Origin: Synergistaceae bacterium | GTDB lineage: Bacteria; Synergistota; Synergistia; Synergistales; Aminobacteriaceae | DNA: 14,889 nucleotides | NCBI GenBank assembly: GCA_031270755.1 | Contig: JAISWV010000417.1 | Span: forward strand, 1 to 14,889 | Reading direction: 5' to 3' | Part shown: positions 12,449 to 14,889 of the stretch, piece after piece | Numbering within the stretch: the stretch's first letter is position 1 | Layout: each line of letters starts with the position of its first letter | Made by a program: the position numbers and the translations under genes | Notes under the pieces: generated by a model | What the model was told of the DNA's origin: nothing | The model's database searches: none | What the model saw: only the letters and a program-made list of their open reading frames with translations

Positions 12449-14889
12449 GTGAGAAAAACTCTTATTTGGGGACTTTTACTGTTTTCCGTTTTCTGCCTGA
12501 CGGGGGAGACGGAAGGAGCATCGCTGTTGTACCGCCCTATTCCAAAGGACGCTTACCCGGTGGAAGATACGATCATGACGGGAGTGCCTCCCAACATCCT
12601 TTTCTTGCTGGACACGGGGTCTTCTATGACCTTCACCCCCACGGGTATCCTGCCGGATACCAGCGACGGGAGAGCTGTTTCGGTAAGGGAAAATTTGGTC
12701 AAAGCGGGGGCTACTTACGGAGGTGGAGGACGCCCTTTCAGCCTCAACGGAACAGAACAAGGCGACGCCGCCTCCCTTTTTTCCCGGTACGGCCGTGACG
12801 TGGACGCAAGCAACAACATAATCGGCGACCCATATAGTTACTATTCCCCTTACCCCGACAAACCCTACTTTTTGACTTTCAAGAACAGAACGTGGGCCGA
12901 CTGGAACGGAGTGGGAACTCCTCCAAATCCTGTTATGCCCGAAGAGATCGGCGATTACCTGCCGGGACATCCTAGGGCGGGGCAAACGGTGTCCACTGCG
13001 CTGGCCAACCAATACTTGGTGCCCAACGACAGCCGCATATATCAAATGAAGCTGGCCCTATGGCGTATCTTTGGCTCAGAGAACGCCGAGACCTTCGCCG
13101 GAATGCGCGTGGGAATGGCTACTACTTATCGAGAAGAAAATTATCCTAACAACAACTATAGGGCGGATTATTATTACGCCGACCCCGAGGGCGGATGGAC
13201 CGGCAACGAGGTGCTCGCTCCCAATTTCGTCGGCATCGGGACGGATGATTCTGGCACGAGGGCCTACGTCGGCATTGATCGGGTTAATTACGGCTTAGCG
13301 CATAGCACTCCACAATGGGCTCAGGTCAACCGCGCAAACCTGGTGGTCCCCTTCGACTACATTTACAAGCAGACGACAGCCAATGACGGGACCCTCAGCT
13401 ATTTCCCGACACTGAACCTGGCGAGGATACAAGAGTACCTTGACGGCGTGGAGGAAGGAAATGGAGACGGAGGCGGGACCGTAGGCGTCTTTACGAATCG
13501 AGAGCTCTACGCGGACGGTAAAACCCCTCTAGCGACTTCCATCTATTCGCGGCACATCATGGGGAGCCGTACGGATACGGCAGGCGACTCCATCGTGCGA
13601 TACGCGCCGGAACTCACCGGTAACGGGTACGCTCAAGGAAGGATCTTCTACGGGGGCAGCAACGTACATATTCCCATGACGAATTATCCCGTCTCGGCGG
13701 ACTTGCTGCCCGGAGCGAAGACCATACGGGCGGGGCAGGCGGTAGGCAGCGTCATCGACTTTTTCTCCCCAGCCACAACTTTGGATTTTAACGACACCGT
13801 TTCCACGCCTCCTTCCAACACCACCCCCGACACCGTAGGATATTTCCCCGTCCTGGGTGGGTGCCAGTCCAACTGGCTCATCGTGGTCACGGCGGCCAAC
13901 GACAGCGACAGCGGAGACTCGGCGGCGGATGCCGTGACCATGCTCTTCAAAAACTCCCGGGAGATGAGGGGGCGCTACTGGAACGGCACCAAGTGGGTGC
14001 AAAAAACCCACGACATGGATTCCGGCATCCGGACTATGGTGGTGGGCATGGTGGACCCCGACACCACCGACACGCTGGTCAGCAATTTGAGGACTACCCT
14101 GCACGACGCGGCCAAAGCCGGAGACCCGATACCGAATAACCTGACCACGGACAAAGACGGACACGGCCCGGGGTTCGAGAGCAATCCCAGCGCATCGGCC
14201 TACTTTGCAACCGACGTTAGCCAATTGGTGGCGAGCCTGAACGCCATTTTGACCCGCATCACTTCGGGGACTTTCGCCGCCGGATCGCCCAGCGTGGTCC
14301 CTCAAGGGGACGATGATGCGGGGAACTTCGTCTTTTCCGCAACCTATAAAGTCAACGATTATAATCAATGGGATGCCTGGCTCACGAAATACCTGGTGAC
14401 GGAGTCGGAGGATGTGGATCTGGAGGGGAAGGTAAAGAAGACGATAATCATGACGAAGGAGTGGGAGCTCAACACCGACAAGCTGGTCCCCACCCTGGGG
14501 ACCCGAGCCTCGCGCGTTTACACGACTCCCTATCTCAAAGATAATCCTGGAACGAGTCCTGTGCTCGTCAATGCAATCAACGACTCCAACATAACGGCCC
14601 TGACGGAGGTAACCAACCATATCCCCGAATTCAAGAACTGGCTGATCCGATACAACAACATACAGATTTTGGGGGACTCGGAGCACTCCAACCTGCAAAT
14701 CGTGAAATCGCCCGATATCCAGGTGTTTCCAGAGAGTTCGATCGTACATAACCGCGCACCCCGCATCTACATCCAGACCAACCGGGGCGTCCTTCACGCT
14801 ATCGACTACGACAACGGAGGAGAGCAGTGGGCTTTCTTCCCGCCCAACGTCTTCCAAACCCGCGTCAAAGCCATGAAGTTCGACCAGAA
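12449..14889 (+). CDS. pilY1: PilY1-type pilus tip adhesin (3' end beyond the window)
   Basis: The frame is open from GTG 12449 to the window edge (813 full codons). PilY1/PilC proteins sit at the type IV pilus tip with minor pilins and act in adhesion, surface sensing and pilus priming. An N-terminal hydrophobic signal (about 1-24) is followed by NILFLLDTGSSM (49-60), a von Willebrand A-type strand with a metal-site sequence. At about 772, RIYIQTNRGVLHAIDYDNGGEQWAFFP matches the first blade of the PilY1 C-terminal beta-propeller ('G-LHA-D...G-E-WAF-P'). The metal motif reads D55-T-G-S-S rather than D-x-S-x-S. A DSDSGDSAAD stretch (485-494) could be a calcium loop. The SD AAAGGAGG is seven bases before the GTG. 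Gene order after three minor pilins is the conserved PilVWX-PilY1 order. Confidence 0.88.
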   Translation, partial: MRKTLIWGLLLFSVFCLTGETEGASLLYRPIPKDAYPVEDTIMTGVPPNILFLLDTGSSMTFTPTGILPDTSDGRAVSVRENLVKAGATYGGGGRPFSLNGTEQGDAASLFSRYGRDVDASNNIIGDPYSYYSPYPDKPYFLTFKNRTWADWNGVGTPPNPVMPEEIGDYLPGHPRAGQTVSTALANQYLVPNDSRIYQMKLALWRIFGSENAETFAGMRVGMATTYREENYPNNNYRADYYYADPEGGWTGNEVLAPNFVGIGTDDSGTRAYVGIDRVNYGLAHSTPQWAQVNRANLVVPFDYIYKQTTANDGTLSYFPTLNLARIQEYLDGVEEGNGDGGGTVGVFTNRELYADGKTPLATSIYSRHIMGSRTDTAGDSIVRYAPELTGNGYAQGRIFYGGSNVHIPMTNYPVSADLLPGAKTIRAGQAVGSVIDFFSPATTLDFNDTVSTPPSNTTPDTVGYFPVLGGCQSNWLIVVTAANDSDSGDSAADAVTMLFKNSREMRGRYWNGTKWVQKTHDMDSGIRTMVVGMVDPDTTDTLVSNLRTTLHDAAKAGDPIPNNLTTDKDGHGPGFESNPSASAYFATDVSQLVASLNAILTRITSGTFAAGSPSVVPQGDDDAGNFVFSATYKVNDYNQWDAWLTKYLVTESEDVDLEGKVKKTIIMTKEWELNTDKLVPTLGTRASRVYTTPYLKDNPGTSPVLVNAINDSNITALTEVTNHIPEFKNWLIRYNNIQILGDSEHSNLQIVKSPDIQVFPESSIVHNRAPRIYIQTNRGVLHAIDYDNGGEQWAFFPPNVFQTRVKAMKFDQ

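Noticed and set aside
13529..14857. 442-codon minus-strand ORF opposite the PilY1-type gene
   Set aside because: The plus-strand frame is open for the full 2441 bases with signal, A-domain and propeller motifs. The minus ORF has no recognisable domain.

Overview
The window looks like chromosomal DNA from a GC-rich, diderm, probably anaerobic bacterium. The diderm reading rests on an LpxL/HtrB-type lipid A acyltransferase and a type IV pilus tip cluster. The anaerobe reading rests on a bacteriohemerythrin next to an Fe-S type Rrf2 regulator. A Synergistota-like host would fit the gene mix, but that is my inference and no marker gene here proves it. GTG and TTG starts with strong Shine-Dalgarno (SD) sequences are common.

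Layout: (1) 1-371: a strong promoter drives tRNA-Gln(CUG) and tRNA-Glu(CUC). (2) 372-1693: a long leader holds a TTGACA-N17-TATTAT promoter, a perfect 17-bp palindrome at the expected transcription start and a 38-codon ORF with five Cys codons, then cysK (cysteine synthase). (3) 1694-2922: a wrecked mnmA (tRNA U34 2-thiouridylase) has an internal deletion with frameshift, and its C-terminus is fused in frame to the C-terminal three quarters of a HicB antitoxin. No hicA is visible. (4) 3018-9550 is all on the minus strand. In transcription order it holds an Rrf2 [2Fe-2S]-type regulator, a bacteriohemerythrin, a MaoC-like hydratase, tyrS, a glycosyltransferase-like protein, an LpxL-type acyltransferase (translationally coupled), a DUF3084 membrane/coiled-coil protein and a GNAT acetyltransferase with its own promoter. 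(5) 9753-14889 (plus strand, divergent from rrf2): a minor pilin operon with PilV-like, PilW-like and PilX/GspK-like proteins and a PilY1-type tip adhesin that runs off the right edge.

Functional links: CysK makes cysteine, the sulfur source for Fe-S clusters (which an Rrf2 protein of this type would sense) and for tRNA thiolation by MnmA. The glycosyltransferase and acyltransferase point to envelope glycolipid synthesis. The three minor pilins with PilY1 match the known priming/tip complex of type IV pili.

The strongest points for a second look are the mnmA::hicB chimera and the Cys-rich leader ORF plus operator-like palindrome upstream of cysK. I see no CRISPR array, insertion sequence or phage gene.
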